Shown here: piece after piece, positions 46,999 through 57,502 of the stretch | How the letters are laid out: each line of letters opens with the position of its first letter | How positions within the stretch are numbered: position 1 is the stretch's first letter | Assembly: GCA_032622095.1 (NCBI GenBank) | Contig: CP136061.1 | Span: 24,368,991 to 24,432,990 of the forward strand | Direction of reading: 5' to 3' | DNA: 64,000 nt | Origin: Siphonodentalium dalli | Taxonomy: Eukaryota; Mollusca; Scaphopoda; Gadilida; Siphonodentaliidae | The notes under the pieces: model-generated | Databases searched by the model: none | Seen by the model: the letters and a program-made list of their open reading frames with translations, nothing else | What the model was told of the DNA's origin: nothing | Program-made: the position numbers and the translations under genes

Positions 46999-49560
46999 TC
47001 ATCTGGTCTCTTTCTTCAAGTAATCAATCAGGTTTTCAGCATTGCTATTGTGATACTGATACATGCTAGATATGTGTGACTTCAAGTAAGCTAGTACGCT
47101 CTCGTCGGGTACAGTCGTGTTGTTGAACGCCATGTCGGTGATATTAACAATAATCAGGGCTCTACGACGCGTTCGAATTCCCTTCAAAATAGAACAGTTG
47201 AATTCATAGAGGTTATGGAAGTCTTTAAAATATTCCTTTGAGCAGAATACAATAGTTTTTTTTGTCATGTTAATGCCGCGCGTGATGCAAATCATCTGCG
47301 ATCGGCCTGGTCTGATGTACGACTCCTGAGTTTGGCTTGATATCCCCAAAGAAGACAGTCCGCTCATCACTGTCTTGTGAACCAGGTCCCGTATCTCCGC
47401 TATTTGATCGTCGAACGAGATATAATAGTAAACTCCCGATCCAATTAAAGGCTCTTCTTCCGATCTAGTATCCGTAAAGCTATCTTCTAACTCGAAAGGA
47501 TTTATATCATTACCTCGGCTGTAGTATAAGTAGCGGATCTTCCACCTATTATGGTGGATAGCGACAGGAACTGCGACGAACAGAACCAACAACAGAAGAA
47601 GAACGAGAGCGCCCCAAACTAAGTCTTCAAATACACAATAAAGACGAAGTAGATTAATGTTGAGTCTAGTAACGTATATTAGTGTTCCATTAGCATGTGT
47701 ACAAATATACCTATCGTGGTCTACAAGGTGGACTTTGGTTGTTTTTAACCACGAAGCAAACTCAATTGTGTCGCATGTGCATTTCAGATTGTTGCCATGT
47801 AGACTAACGTTAACTCCGTATTTGGTGGATTGCGCCATTCCATCCAATGTTTCTCGTAACTGTTCGGGTATTTCTGAAAGTTGGTTATCGGCAAGATTCA
47901 AATCCGCTATTATAGCACTCGGATGAAACATAATGTCGACGGATGTGAGTGAATTGTTTGTCAATATTATATCTTTTAATGTTGAGATATTAGTGAATAA
48001 CTTTATAGGAAGTATATTCAGTCCATTTCCAGACAATATTATTAGCCTGAGGTTGATCAAATTTGCAAATATGTCTGGAGATGCCATGATGCTATATTGT
48101 AAGTGGTTTCCACTCAAGTCCAGCGTATGTATAGTGCCGAAATTAGTGAAGAATTCGCCTGAAACATCGTCGCATCTGTTATGAGATATATTGACAAACT
48201 TTAGAGAATCAAGCCCACGAATAGGCCCAATCCATGGACAGATATCAGATGATGATATATCTATGTATTCCAGTGTTTTCCAGGTTGGTCCGGCATTTTG
48301 AAATAACATGCATTTTAACGCCACTCCTTGTAAATTCATATGACTTCCAAGTACCGTCACTAATTTTGGTGGGAAAAAATAATGTGGGCAATGTTCAAAT
48401 GTCAAATATTCATGTCTCTTCTCAGAATAAGCTGTGCCCATACCCATAAGCCTTGGCATAAGGTCTCTCTGATGACTGAAATCAATCCACTCCAGATTGT
48501 CAGCACGGTGATAGAAATATGCATGGTAGATATTCGCCGGCAACATATTGTTGTGTCTAAGAGTAATTCGCTTTAATGTTCCCGGAAGCATTTTCAAACC
48601 CAGCACATTGACCAAGCCGTTCCATTCCAAATTGACAAACTCTAGTGATGTGTTGGATAAATGTTTTAAATGGTGCTCCGTTATATCGTACTGTCCAAAG
48701 AAATTCGGCTCTATGTTGGACAAGATCAGTTCCTTAATATTAGTTAGTGGTAAACTGAACGAGCCGTTTTGGAAAACATCAAAGCCCATTCGGCCATTAC
48801 TGAGGTCCAGTCTTTGTAACTTAAGAAGGTCTGCGAAGGCCATGCGCTCAATTTCAACGAGACCACACTCGATGATTTCCAGATTCCTCAAATATTTGAG
48901 GTTTCGCAGCGTGTCTCTCTTTAATCTGACCAACTCGTTCCTCCAACAGGTCATGCTTAGGGACGTCAAGTGAGTCAAATTTAGAAACTGTGGTCCAAAA
49001 AACACACCTTCTTTTCCCTCTATTTTCAGTTCTTGTAGTTCTAGTAGCCGTGATACTGCTCCGTCTGGGTATCGACTGCCAATGTCAATACCAGACAGGT
49101 CTAAAGTTAGAAGACGCGGAACACTAGAGAACACATCATTGGGGAGAACATCGATGAGTAAACCGTAATTGAAACTTAGTATAAGCACTTCGAGTTTGAC
49201 CAAACCATCGAACGAATCACGCTCAAGTCGACGTATCCTGTTTAACGATAAATCCAGCCGAATCAGCGCATTAAGTTTCTTGAACTTGTGAGTAGTATTC
49301 TCGATAAAGTTTCGATGTAGAAGCAGGACCTCCAAGGTTGCTGGAAGTTTTTCTGGAACAGAAAATAATTGTCTTTTATGACAGTCCATGTATATAACAT
49401 CTCCTCGGTTATTAGACTTTGTTGAACAGTTACCTTGATAGCTATGTAATCCTGAAACACATACATTTTGATCTCCGCAAGTCAGAAATATTATGATGTA
49501 CACGTAAATGCATTGCCACACCAAAACGCGTAGAATGTCGCACATCTGTCTGTCTCCCAT
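46999..49560 (-). CDS. Toll-like receptor, single exon, divergent TIR domain (paralogue 2)
   Basis: The 853-residue paralogue of the gene at 2779-5343 has the same order: signal peptide, about 19-20 leucine-rich repeats, one LRRCT (LKCTCDTIEF), transmembrane helix and TIR-like domain. The shared start MCDILRV is at 49545 (848 residues), preferred over the upstream methionine at 49560. Relative to paralogue 1 it lacks one residue near the third repeat and a few residues in the mid-ectodomain insert. It gains nine residues (TRSEEEPLI) between the membrane and the TIR. All these indels keep the frame. About 14 of 143 TIR residues differ, and the RPG turn, IVFCS strand and missing WC and FW signatures are the same. 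Long intact frames amid indel-rich flanks suggest selection for function. Confidence 0.85.
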   Translation of the reverse strand: MGDRQMCDILRVLVWQCIYVYIIIFLTCGDQNVCVSGLHSYQGNCSTKSNNRGDVIYMDCHKRQLFSVPEKLPATLEVLLLHRNFIENTTHKFKKLNALIRLDLSLNRIRRLERDSFDGLVKLEVLILSFNYGLLIDVLPNDVFSSVPRLLTLDLSGIDIGSRYPDGAVSRLLELQELKIEGKEGVFFGPQFLNLTHLTSLSMTCWRNELVRLKRDTLRNLKYLRNLEIIECGLVEIERMAFADLLKLQRLDLSNGRMGFDVFQNGSFSLPLTNIKELILSNIEPNFFGQYDITEHHLKHLSNTSLEFVNLEWNGLVNVLGLKMLPGTLKRITLRHNNMLPANIYHAYFYHRADNLEWIDFSHQRDLMPRLMGMGTAYSEKRHEYLTFEHCPHYFFPPKLVTVLGSHMNLQGVALKCMLFQNAGPTWKTLEYIDISSSDICPWIGPIRGLDSLKFVNISHNRCDDVSGEFFTNFGTIHTLDLSGNHLQYSIMASPDIFANLINLRLIILSGNGLNILPIKLFTNISTLKDIILTNNSLTSVDIMFHPSAIIADLNLADNQLSEIPEQLRETLDGMAQSTKYGVNVSLHGNNLKCTCDTIEFASWLKTTKVHLVDHDRYICTHANGTLIYVTRLNINLLRLYCVFEDLVWGALVLLLLLVLFVAVPVAIHHNRWKIRYLYYSRGNDINPFELEDSFTDTRSEEEPLIGSGVYYYISFDDQIAEIRDLVHKTVMSGLSSLGISSQTQESYIRPGRSQMICITRGINMTKKTIVFCSKEYFKDFHNLYEFNCSILKGIRTRRRALIIVNITDMAFNNTTVPDESVLAYLKSHISSMYQYHNSNAENLIDYLKKETR

Positions 49561-49845
49561 TATGTTGGTGTTCGAGAGAACTATAAAAGATAAGATAAGA
49601 TAATTTTTATTTAAAAATCATTTGTAAAAACAATAACAAGATCTGAAGCGATTTTGACTGACTGTAAAACAAATACATATATAAATTAAACACGTACACA
49701 TTATCATATAAATTTTATATAAGTTATTCTATTTAAAAATACCTAACTGTATTTTATTTAAACATTATTTAAAAACAAACACCAGAAAACATCAATATAA
49801 TTTAATCTACCACTTCCAGTAATAAAATAGAAAAGGAAATAGTCC
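49561..49845. other. Upstream region of TLR copy 2
   Basis: Conserved with 5344-5610 and 50938-51210. It contains a (GATAA)n tract and 'tttatttaaaaatcatttg' like the tail of LINE-C, suggesting an old LINE 3' end near the promoter. No core promoter element could be assigned. Confidence 0.4.
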
Positions 49846-50843
49846 GGGAGCTAATAGGGGTACCCTTGCACCCCCTCCCCCCCCCCCCCCACGGGACTTA
49901 ACTTCACCCGACTAATTGTGTTCCTTATTATGTCCTTCAACTTTTAAGCAATGTTAACAAGAAAAAAAAGCGGCCTTTTAGACTCCAGACAAGATGGCGT
50001 CCATCATGGCCGCCGTTTTTCAGACCAGACCCTAAGTCAGTTTTATGCAAATTATAGCGGGCAAATCTAGTAAAATGTATACAAAAGTATATATTTTCGT
50101 GAAGCTAAGACATAATGACACTTTCTTGGGCCAATATTGAAACTCACCATCCAAGATGGCCGCCAAAATTGCCGCCGGAAGTTGAAAATATGACATTTTT
50201 TCACAAATATCTTCTAGATCAATTCATGCTGTTTGGAACTGGTTGAGTAATGCAACTTTATTTTGTGTTTTATATATTAACTGATCATTGGAGCAATTAA
50301 ATCGCAATTATTGGGTTCCTAACCCCTTCCGATCCCTCAAAAATTCGATTTTACAGAATGCGGTATAAAATTTCACAAAAAATCACAATTGGGATTCTAG
50401 TCATATTTCAACAAGAAATGAACAGAACTTTGTAATGTAAGTGAGCCAAATCACTGGAACCAAAATTCTTAATTTGGCTCAAAATGGCTGCCAATATGGC
50501 CGCCAAAATATGGAAAATGGTAAATATTACACCAGCGTGTCCTGCAATCGCTTACAAGTTGTGGTTGACGTATTAAATTGGCTATTCTGCATTATATACA
50601 TTGAATACTGACATGTCTGATGCACCATGGTTAATTGTTACTATTGTCATCACTGACATCGTCAAAAATATTGGACTTTTCTCTCAAAAACTTGACATAA
50701 ATATTGGCAAAAATTCACTTTTCAGGTTTGGACCATTTTTTCAGGTAAAATATAACTATCTTTGGATTGAAAGATGTTTATTGTTTTGGTCTATCTTAAA
50801 TGTGTCACACTACGGTGTTTATAGATCAAATTGCTCAAGATGG
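49846..50843. repeat. Inserted ~1 kb, including AAGATGGC-type repeat copy 2
   Basis: Foreign to copy 1 of the block. It begins with C-runs (49878-49890), and 49975-50575 resembles 33560-34160 with AAGATGGC and AAAATGGC words. On its right the sequence re-enters TLR 5' sequence at 50844, so about 390 bp of TLR upstream DNA is present on both sides of it. Confidence 0.65.
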
Positions 50844-50937
50844 CTGAAACACATACATTTTGGTCTCCGCAAGTCAGGAATATTATGAAGTATGCGTAAA
50901 TGCATTGCCACACCAAAACGCGTAGAATGTCGCACAT
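50844..50937 (-). pseudogene. Truncated TLR 5' end (third TLR copy)
   Basis: The minus strand encodes the start codon and about 30 residues of a TLR signal peptide (MCDILRVLVWQCIYAYFIIF then LTCGDQNVCVS), then breaks into the inserted repeat. It is closest to the gene at 46999-49560. The upstream sequence to 51210 is conserved. It cannot make a receptor. Confidence 0.85.
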
Positions 50938-52060
50938 CTGTCTATAAGATAAGATAAATTTTATTTAAAAATCATTTGTAAAAACAAACACAAGATCTGA
51001 AGCGATTTTGACCGACTGTAAAACAAATACATATATAAATTAAACATGTACACATTATCATATCAATTTTATACAAGTTAAAATAAGTTATCCTATTGAA
51101 AAATACCTAACTGTATTTGATTTAAACTTTACTTAAAAACAAACACCAGAAAACATCAATATAATTTAATCTACCACTTCCAGTAATAAAAGAGAAAAGG
51201 ATATTAGAATTTACTTGAATTTCATGTTTCGGAGGTTTTGGAATTCTTTCAACATACGGTTAGCCAAAAATCATCTCCTGTAATAATAATATAGATGAAT
51301 TATTAGTGGTTGTGTTACTTACCTTTAGTTTATTGGCAGGCATAGAATTTTATTGGACGATGAAATCCTGTGGAAAGAAACAAAACAAAAATAATTTATG
51401 GAAATACCAAAAGTCTGCTTGCAGATATTTAAAGGCCCACTTAATTTTCGAACTCCCAGATCACATTATATAAAATTTGAAAGAGGAAGCACCAAAACAT
51501 TATATTATTAACTTATCCGGTGTAATAAACTCTGAACATGTTTTTGTTGAGGTACCGACGAGTTTTCTGTGCTTAATTTTCATCTGGACTCTACTGCAAA
51601 GTCTATTATTGTCAATGGAAGGTGAATAACTCTATATCTTAGTTTGAATTATGTTGCACTCTGGGAGCGAAACGGGTGTAATGTTTCTATGATTTCATCT
51701 ATATTCTATTACTCTATGGGCACCTTCTGAGACACAGACGTTCTAAATGGTGATGCATTGTAGTATTTTAATCATATTTTATGTCATATAGTGTTATTAA
51801 AAGGCATATATCAAGGCACTATAAAAATGATCGGTGACTCGAAAATTAAATGGGCCTTAAAAAGCTAGATCATGCAATGAATCTCTACTCTGGCTAATGC
51901 CCGTAGTGATCATATTCCAACAGTGCAATACCTGGGAACTTTTTGAAGTTTTGATAAGGAACCTTATAAAGTCGAAAAATAACCCGGGGAATAAATTTCT
52001 TAATTATTATCTGTTCCTTAATAATGTGATTCACTGTCTATTTCGATATTGGCTCACAAA
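50938..52060. repeat. Segmental duplication D1, third partial copy
   Basis: Collinear with 5311-6530 of copy 1: TLR upstream sequence, 'catgtttcggag', a short (TAA)n, the TTAA-type MITE and 'gaaccttataaagtcgaaaa'. In position it completes copy 2 of the block after the 1 kb insertion. Confidence 0.8.
51433..51856. mobile_element. TTAA-flanked MITE, family 1, second complete copy
   Basis: A 424 bp element with TTAA at 51429-51432 and 51857-51860 and ends AGGCCCACTTAATTTTCGAA / TTCGAAAATTAAATGGGCC-like. It is at the same place as 5905-6348 relative to the TLR, so it was present before the block was duplicated. Confidence 0.7.
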
Positions 52061-52084
52061 AGTCGCGGAAAATCATGCAATTTC

Positions 52085-52872
52085 CGAGACCATACACCAA
52101 ACCCTAACCCTTTCCCCAAAACACGTCCTTCAGCCGAAACCTAAATACATAAATCGTTAGCGCAAACCCTAGATCCATAACTCCTCGGTCCTGACCCTAA
52201 GTCCGATACCATGCCCCAAACCCTAACACTTTCCCTAAGAGACCCGTGAGCTACAACCCTAAATATATTGCTCATCAGCCCTAACCCAAAGTCCGTAACT
52301 CGTCAGTCCTAACGCTAAATCCATAACCCGTCAGCCCTGACCCAAAGTCCCAACGCCAAACCCCGAACCTTTCACTAAGACACCCTTCAGTCCTAACTCT
52401 CAATCCATAACTCATCTACCCAAACCCTAAGTAATTGCAGACCCAATACCAAACCGTAATCATTTCCCGTGAGCCCTAACGCTAAATACATAACTCTAAG
52501 TCCGATACCCTACTGCAAGCCCTAACCCTTTCCCTAAGACACCCTTCAGCCATAATCCTAAATCCATAACTCCTCCCAAAGTCCGAGAGCCTAAACCAAA
52601 CCGTTACCATTTTCCTAAGACATCATTCAGACACAATCAGCCCTAACCCACCCTAAATCCATAACTCCTCAGTTCTGACCCTAAGTCAGAAACTCTACAC
52701 CAAACCCTAAACCTTTTCCTATGACGCCATTCAGCCCTAACCCTAAATCAATAACATAACTTGTCAGCCTTGACCATACTACTAAGTCCCAGACCCTACA
52801 CCAAACCCTGACCCTTTCTGTAAGAGACTAGTCAACCCTGACCATAAATACATAACGCATTGGCCCTAACAC
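52085..52872. repeat. Degenerate telomere-like array (CCCTAA strand on +)
   Basis: Repeated phrases 'caaaccctaaccctttcc', 'cagccctaac' and 'aaatccataactcctc' fill almost 800 bases. It resembles 7470-8062 and 18839-19376 and is followed by repeat R. Confidence 0.75.
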
Positions 52873-53319
52873 AACGTCCATGTGAATTACATGGATATCA
52901 TCGCCGAAAAAATTATCGAGCGCGTGTAAACCCCACATAGTATCGCGACAATAGGACAGATACTCGAGGCGAACGAACACTTTTAAGGTCGAATATTACA
53001 TGCATCAACGTGATACAAGGTGTAAATATCAGCAACAACATTGTAATTGAGATAACATTACCTTAAATACCGGGCGAAGTCCGTGTAAACGTCCGGAACT
53101 ATACATTCCGAGCGAATCGTGCGAGCCCACAAACATTACGATACTGAGTATACATAAATGAACCGTAACTGAGCGCTGGGGAATTCCCATTCTCATTTCT
53201 AAAAAGCCTGCGGCCCGGGTTACATTGCGCATTAAAATAATCGTTCGATGACATTGTCCCGTGTAAAATAAGCGCAACGGTTGGACGTATGCAGTGGGCA
53301 GTTGAATCAAGGCAAGGGT
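52873..53319. repeat. Repeat R, uninterrupted copy
   Basis: Matches 20161-20231 plus 21548-21760 and holds the single ATCGCGAC target at 52942-52949. 53150-53319 diverges from the other copy and shows nothing else. Confidence 0.7.
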
Positions 53320-53545
53320 TAGGCTTCAGGTGTCGCGTTAGAGTTAGGGTGTCGTGTTCCTGTTATGGTTTGGGTTAGGATGTCGTGTTAGGGTGTCGGC
53401 TTAGGTTTGGCTAACTTTGGAGTGTCGTCTTGGGGTGTTGCGGTTAGAGTGTCATGTTAGGGTTTGGGTTACTGTGCCTTGTTAGGGTTAGAGTGTCGTG
53501 TTTGGGTTAGGGTAGGGTTAGGGTATCGTGTTAGGGTTAGTGTAC
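53320..53545. repeat. Telomere-like array in the opposite orientation (TTAGGG strand on +)
   Basis: The plus strand reads 'gggttagg', 'tagggtgtcgtgttaggg' and 'gttagggttagtg', a mix of TTAGGG and a 'gtgtcgtg' spacer. All other arrays here show CCCTAA on this strand, so the polarity flips across repeat R. Confidence 0.75.
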
Positions 53546-53699
53546 TAACGAGTAGCTTGCGACAATCGTCAACAAAACTACCGCTCTTGTCCTCCATCCT
53601 GTCATTAAGTTTCTAATGCGGGAATTGTTTTCAAAGCACATAGGAAATTTGACTTTCGGGCGATCGGTTTTCGCCATTTTTGCTGGAAAACCCCGCGCT

Positions 53700-54056
53700 A
53701 AATATAGAAACCACAGACTTGTACCCAGTCGGTGACAGAGTCAGAAGGAATCAGGGAGCTAAATGTGTTCCATAGTCGGGGAGCGAGTACACCGTGGAAT
53801 GATAAAGGTGAAGGTAACTGAAGAATGACCTTCGCCTGATGCATGCGACACGTTATTAAAGGATGACATCGCGTTTATTTGATTTGTACATCATATCTAA
53901 ATAATTAAACTGGTGAATTAATGGGGGAATGGATTTTTGTGAGCGGGAAATTTATTTAACTAGCTGCTGTAGTTCTGGGTTTTCCCAGATCAAATTTGGC
54001 TGTGTGATAGCCCTGTCGTATACTTGGTGATTTATTTTAAAAAGTAAATACATGAC
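53700..54056 (-). repeat. Degenerate LINE 3' fragment, left flank of the Gypsy element
   Basis: The minus strand encodes GVLAPRLWNTF-type sequence near 53790, the typical end of a LINE RT, in decayed frames. The region 53745-54056 is duplicated at 60225-60536. 53546-53700 shows nothing recognised. Confidence 0.55.
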
Positions 54057-55090
54057 TAATATGTATCGATTAAACCCCATTGTATCTGGATGTTGTGTGA
54101 TTAAGGACTTTGCTAACCCAATTTCCCCCAAATTTGATGGAGTCAAAATAAAGGTTTATGTTCACTTTTATTAGTAATCACAGTAACCAAACCCATGAAT
54201 GCAACATTTTAAGAGTATAATTCATGGTGGAATATGTTAGAAATACTAAATGTGAAATTTATAGAGGTTTTTAAAATAAAAATTTTCGAACCCCGGGTTC
54301 GAAAAAAATTATTTTAAAAACCTCTATAAATTTCACATTTAGTATGGCAAAATCAACAAACACAAAGTCCATATCAAAGAAAAAAAGATGGCAATGTGTA
54401 CTGAACACTGTGAAGAATGATGAACAATAAAGATATACTCACATTTCTTTATTTTCATTAAGATTTTTGGCTTGGAAGCAGTTGTTTACAGATGGTAGCT
54501 TTCATTGCTCGGAAAAGCTATTTGGGAACTGAATTTGATGGGTTAAGTTAGTATTCACTCAAGCCAGCTAAGATTATGACCAGCAGGACAGTCCAGGTGC
54601 TTGAGCCATGACAAGATTACATTCTGATTCAGGATGATTGGCGACCTAGTTTCTGGGTTATGGGGTACCCAGAGATTGTGGATTAAACAGTTCTTTTGTC
54701 AAGAGATTCACAACACACCACTGTCCACAGTTATTAACACTTAACTGTCACCTCACTTTGATATTGACTTTGTGTTTGTTGATTTTGGGTTCGAAAAAAA
54801 TTGATTTAAAAAACTTCTATAAATTCCACATTTTGAATTTCTAACATAATCTACCATGAATTTTACTCTTAAAATGTTGCATTCATGGGAATGGTTACTG
54901 TGGTTACTAATAAAAGTGAACATAAACCTTTATTTTGAACTCTATTAAATTTGGAGAAAATTGGGTTAGCAAAGTCCTTAAATGGTCGACACTTCTGATC
55001 TCGATAGATATTTTATTCAAGATGCCGGATGTGCGTATATACAAAAGTGGGAAGCATTCAAACAATACATAAGCGGAACGATACATGACA
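54057..55090 (-). repeat. 3' LTR of the Gypsy element, split by a TTAA MITE
   Basis: 54057-54104 and 54982-55090 together give 157 bp with four substitutions against the 5' LTR (59130-59286). The interruption is the foldback element at 54105-54977 plus its duplicated TTAA. Confidence 0.9.
54105..54977. mobile_element. TTAA-flanked foldback MITE nested in an LTR
   Basis: 873 bp with ends GGACTTTGCTAACCC / GGGTTAGCAAAGTCC and inverted arms of about 230-250 bp. TTAA is at 54101-54104 and 54978-54981. The intact 5' LTR carries one TTAA at the same site (59174-59177). A second palindrome of about 100 bp ('aacctctataaatttcac') sits at 54265-54360. No coding sequence. Confidence 0.9.
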
Positions 55091-55156
55091 ACTATCCTCC
55101 CCTAACAAATATTCATCAATACATATGTGTAATGGTGATGCTAAAGTAGAGAACAT

Positions 55157-56914
55157 TTATAAATCAAGTCTATCTGGTTTTCTTGATTTTCTACTTGTTC
55201 GTCTCAACTGAGTCTCAACATTGCTATCAACATTTTGATCACTATGCACAACAGACTTTTCTGAATTGCTAATACCATTTTCATTTATATCAACAATTGG
55301 AGACATCTCTGAACCATATGATTGCTGTAATCTGTCTTCAACAATTGGCGGTATAATTGCATCAGATAAATCATCAGAATTACATTTACTTTGAACATTG
55401 AACTTACAATCTACATTTACATTTGTCTCCTCTACAACTATGTTTCTATGTCGTAATTGATTTGCATGCTTACTGACAACACGACCTGAATTAAGCTCAA
55501 CATCATACATTACATTGCCAACTTTACTTATTATAACACCAGCTATCCATTTAGGACCAGAATCATAATTTCTACAATATACAGCCTCTCCCTCTTTGAA
55601 ATTTCTAAAATTATCAGAACTTTCCTTATAAACTGAAGCCTTGTCCTCCTTCCTATCACTCAGTGAGGGTGGAACCTTTGTTAAAGACGACAACAAGGTT
55701 TTACCCATGAGTAAAGTGGATGGAGCCACACCAGTAGTTGAATGTGGTGTTATTCTATGTCCAAATAGAAACATTGAAACTCTAGTACTTAGTGAGCCTG
55801 ATGTAAATTTCTTTAAACCTCGTTTAAAAGATTGCACAGCTCTCTCGGCAAGACCATTATATGCAGGATGAAATGGCGAAGTGCGAATTTGTTTTATGCC
55901 ATTCTTTTCAACAAATTGTTCAAACTCTGAACTTGAAAAGCATGACCCATTATCTGACACAATGGTATTAGACAATCCATGACATGAAAATACTTCTCTA
56001 AGTTTTTCAATAGTGGATTCAGAATTACATGAATTTGTGATTTTTAATTCCAGCCATTTGCTATATGCATCAACAATCACAAGAAACATTTTGTTGTTAA
56101 TTGGACCAGCATAATCAATATGAATTCTCGACCAAGGTCTTTTGAGGATATCCCAGGGACTTACATTAACCTTTGGAGGTAACTTAGCCATGTTTTGGCA
56201 AGTTGGACATTTTCTTACATATTGCTCTATATCAGAATCCAAATTGGGCCACCAAATATAAGACCTTCCTAGAGCTTTCATACCAACCACGCCTGTGTGA
56301 GAATCATGCAATAATGATAACATCTTTGAACCCCAATTGACACAATTATCTTCAATACTGAGCTCATCTTTTCTATTTACATATGATTTAAATTCTGGCT
56401 CTACATTGTAAGGCAAGCCCAATAATATGATTTTTTTTACTTTTGCCAATACACCATCCTGGTTTGTCCACTTAGCTATCTGACTGCTTGTAACGGGTGA
56501 ATCAATCAACTCCATCACATTTACATATCCTGCAGAACAATCAGGACCATCAAAATCAGATGGGTTTGGTTTTTCACCATCACACGACAGTCTGCTAAGT
56601 GCATCAGCATTACAGTTTTTATAACCAGGTCGATGAACAATTTTGTAATTGTATCCAGATAACAACAATGACCACCCTTTTACCCTCATTGATGCAGTCT
56701 CTGTTACACACTTTGATTCTCCAAATAAAGTAATTAATGCTTTATTATCACTGTATATGATAAAAGGTTCTTTTGCACCATACAAATATGCATGAAATTT
56801 TCTCAACGCAAACATTACCGATAACTCTGTATCAACAACACTGTAGTTTTGATCAGGAGACGATAATGAACGTGAAGCAAAAACAACTAGCCTTTCTGAC
56901 CCACCATCTGACAT
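55157..56914 (-). pseudogene. Gypsy pol: RNase H and integrase
   Basis: A 585-codon frame with the RNase H C-terminal part (RLVVFASRSLS, IIYSDNKAL), the H-H-C-C zinc motif (LHDSHTG...KCPTCQ, about residues 200-245), and the integrase core with HIDYAGPI, VSDNGSCF and GLAERAVQSF holding the D, D and E positions. A GPY/F-like module follows (GPKWIAGVI...HANQLRHR) and then a divergent tail. It is open throughout, but upstream pol is out of frame, so it lacks its own start in a functional sense. K02A2.6-like mollusc and nematode Gypsy proteins are the closest resemblance from memory. Confidence 0.85.
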
Positions 56915-57093
56915 TACATGGCTTAAGACTGCAGAAATACCAACTGATGAAGCAACAATAATTTTCTTATTTATGTCAAATAAAGTAAGTATCTCGACAG
57001 AGACAAGAGCCTTCTAAGCAGACTCAAATGCTGTTTTTTGTCTTTCGCCCCAAACTCACGTTTGACCTTTATGAAGAAGCATGTGTAATGGTT

Positions 57094-57480
57094 CTAGAAT
57101 CTGAGCCAAATTTGGAATATATACTTCCGATAATATTCCAACATCCCAAGAAAAGCTTTTAATTGAGCAACACTCTCTGGACTTGGGCACTTATTAATGG
57201 CATCCACTTTGTCCTGTACTGGACTGACACCTTTTGCACTAATTTCATGACCCAAGTAAACAACACAATCTTGCATAAATTGACATTTCTCTTTACTAAC
57301 TCGCAAACCAGCTTCTGAAAGCCTATCCAACACTAATTTAAGTGTTTTAATGTGAGATGAATCATTTGGACCAGTACACAGAATATCATCTTGGAATACA
57401 ACACAATTGGGAATATCCTTCAATAGGTTCTCAATATGTCTCTGAAAGATAGGCCCACTTGATTTGTAACCAAATGGCAT
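57094..57480 (-). pseudogene. Gypsy pol: central reverse transcriptase
   Basis: This 128-codon frame holds MPFGYKSSGPIFQ, the catalytic VVFQDDILCTG (two aspartates), YLGHEISAKGV and LKAFLGMLEYYRKYI, the palm and thumb of a Gypsy RT. Frameshifts at both ends (near 57490 and 57100) separate it from the neighbours. 56915-57093 encodes the connection in other frames with stops. Confidence 0.85.
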
Positions 57481-57502
57481 TCTGTTATAAATATATAGCC
57501 CT

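Larger units (their letters stand above)
39105..49845. repeat. Segmental duplication D1, copy 2
   Basis: This is the paralogue of 110-5640. It contains two expansions absent from copy 1: the composite element at 39359-42508 and the satellite at 43337-45663. 42509-43336 corresponds to 365-1150, 45664-45960 to 1200-1500 and 45965-46860 to 1715-2640. No gene besides the TLR is recognisable in the block. Confidence 0.85.

Noticed and set aside
52085..53545. Functional telomere
   Set aside because: Repeats are degenerate, interrupted and internal to the window.
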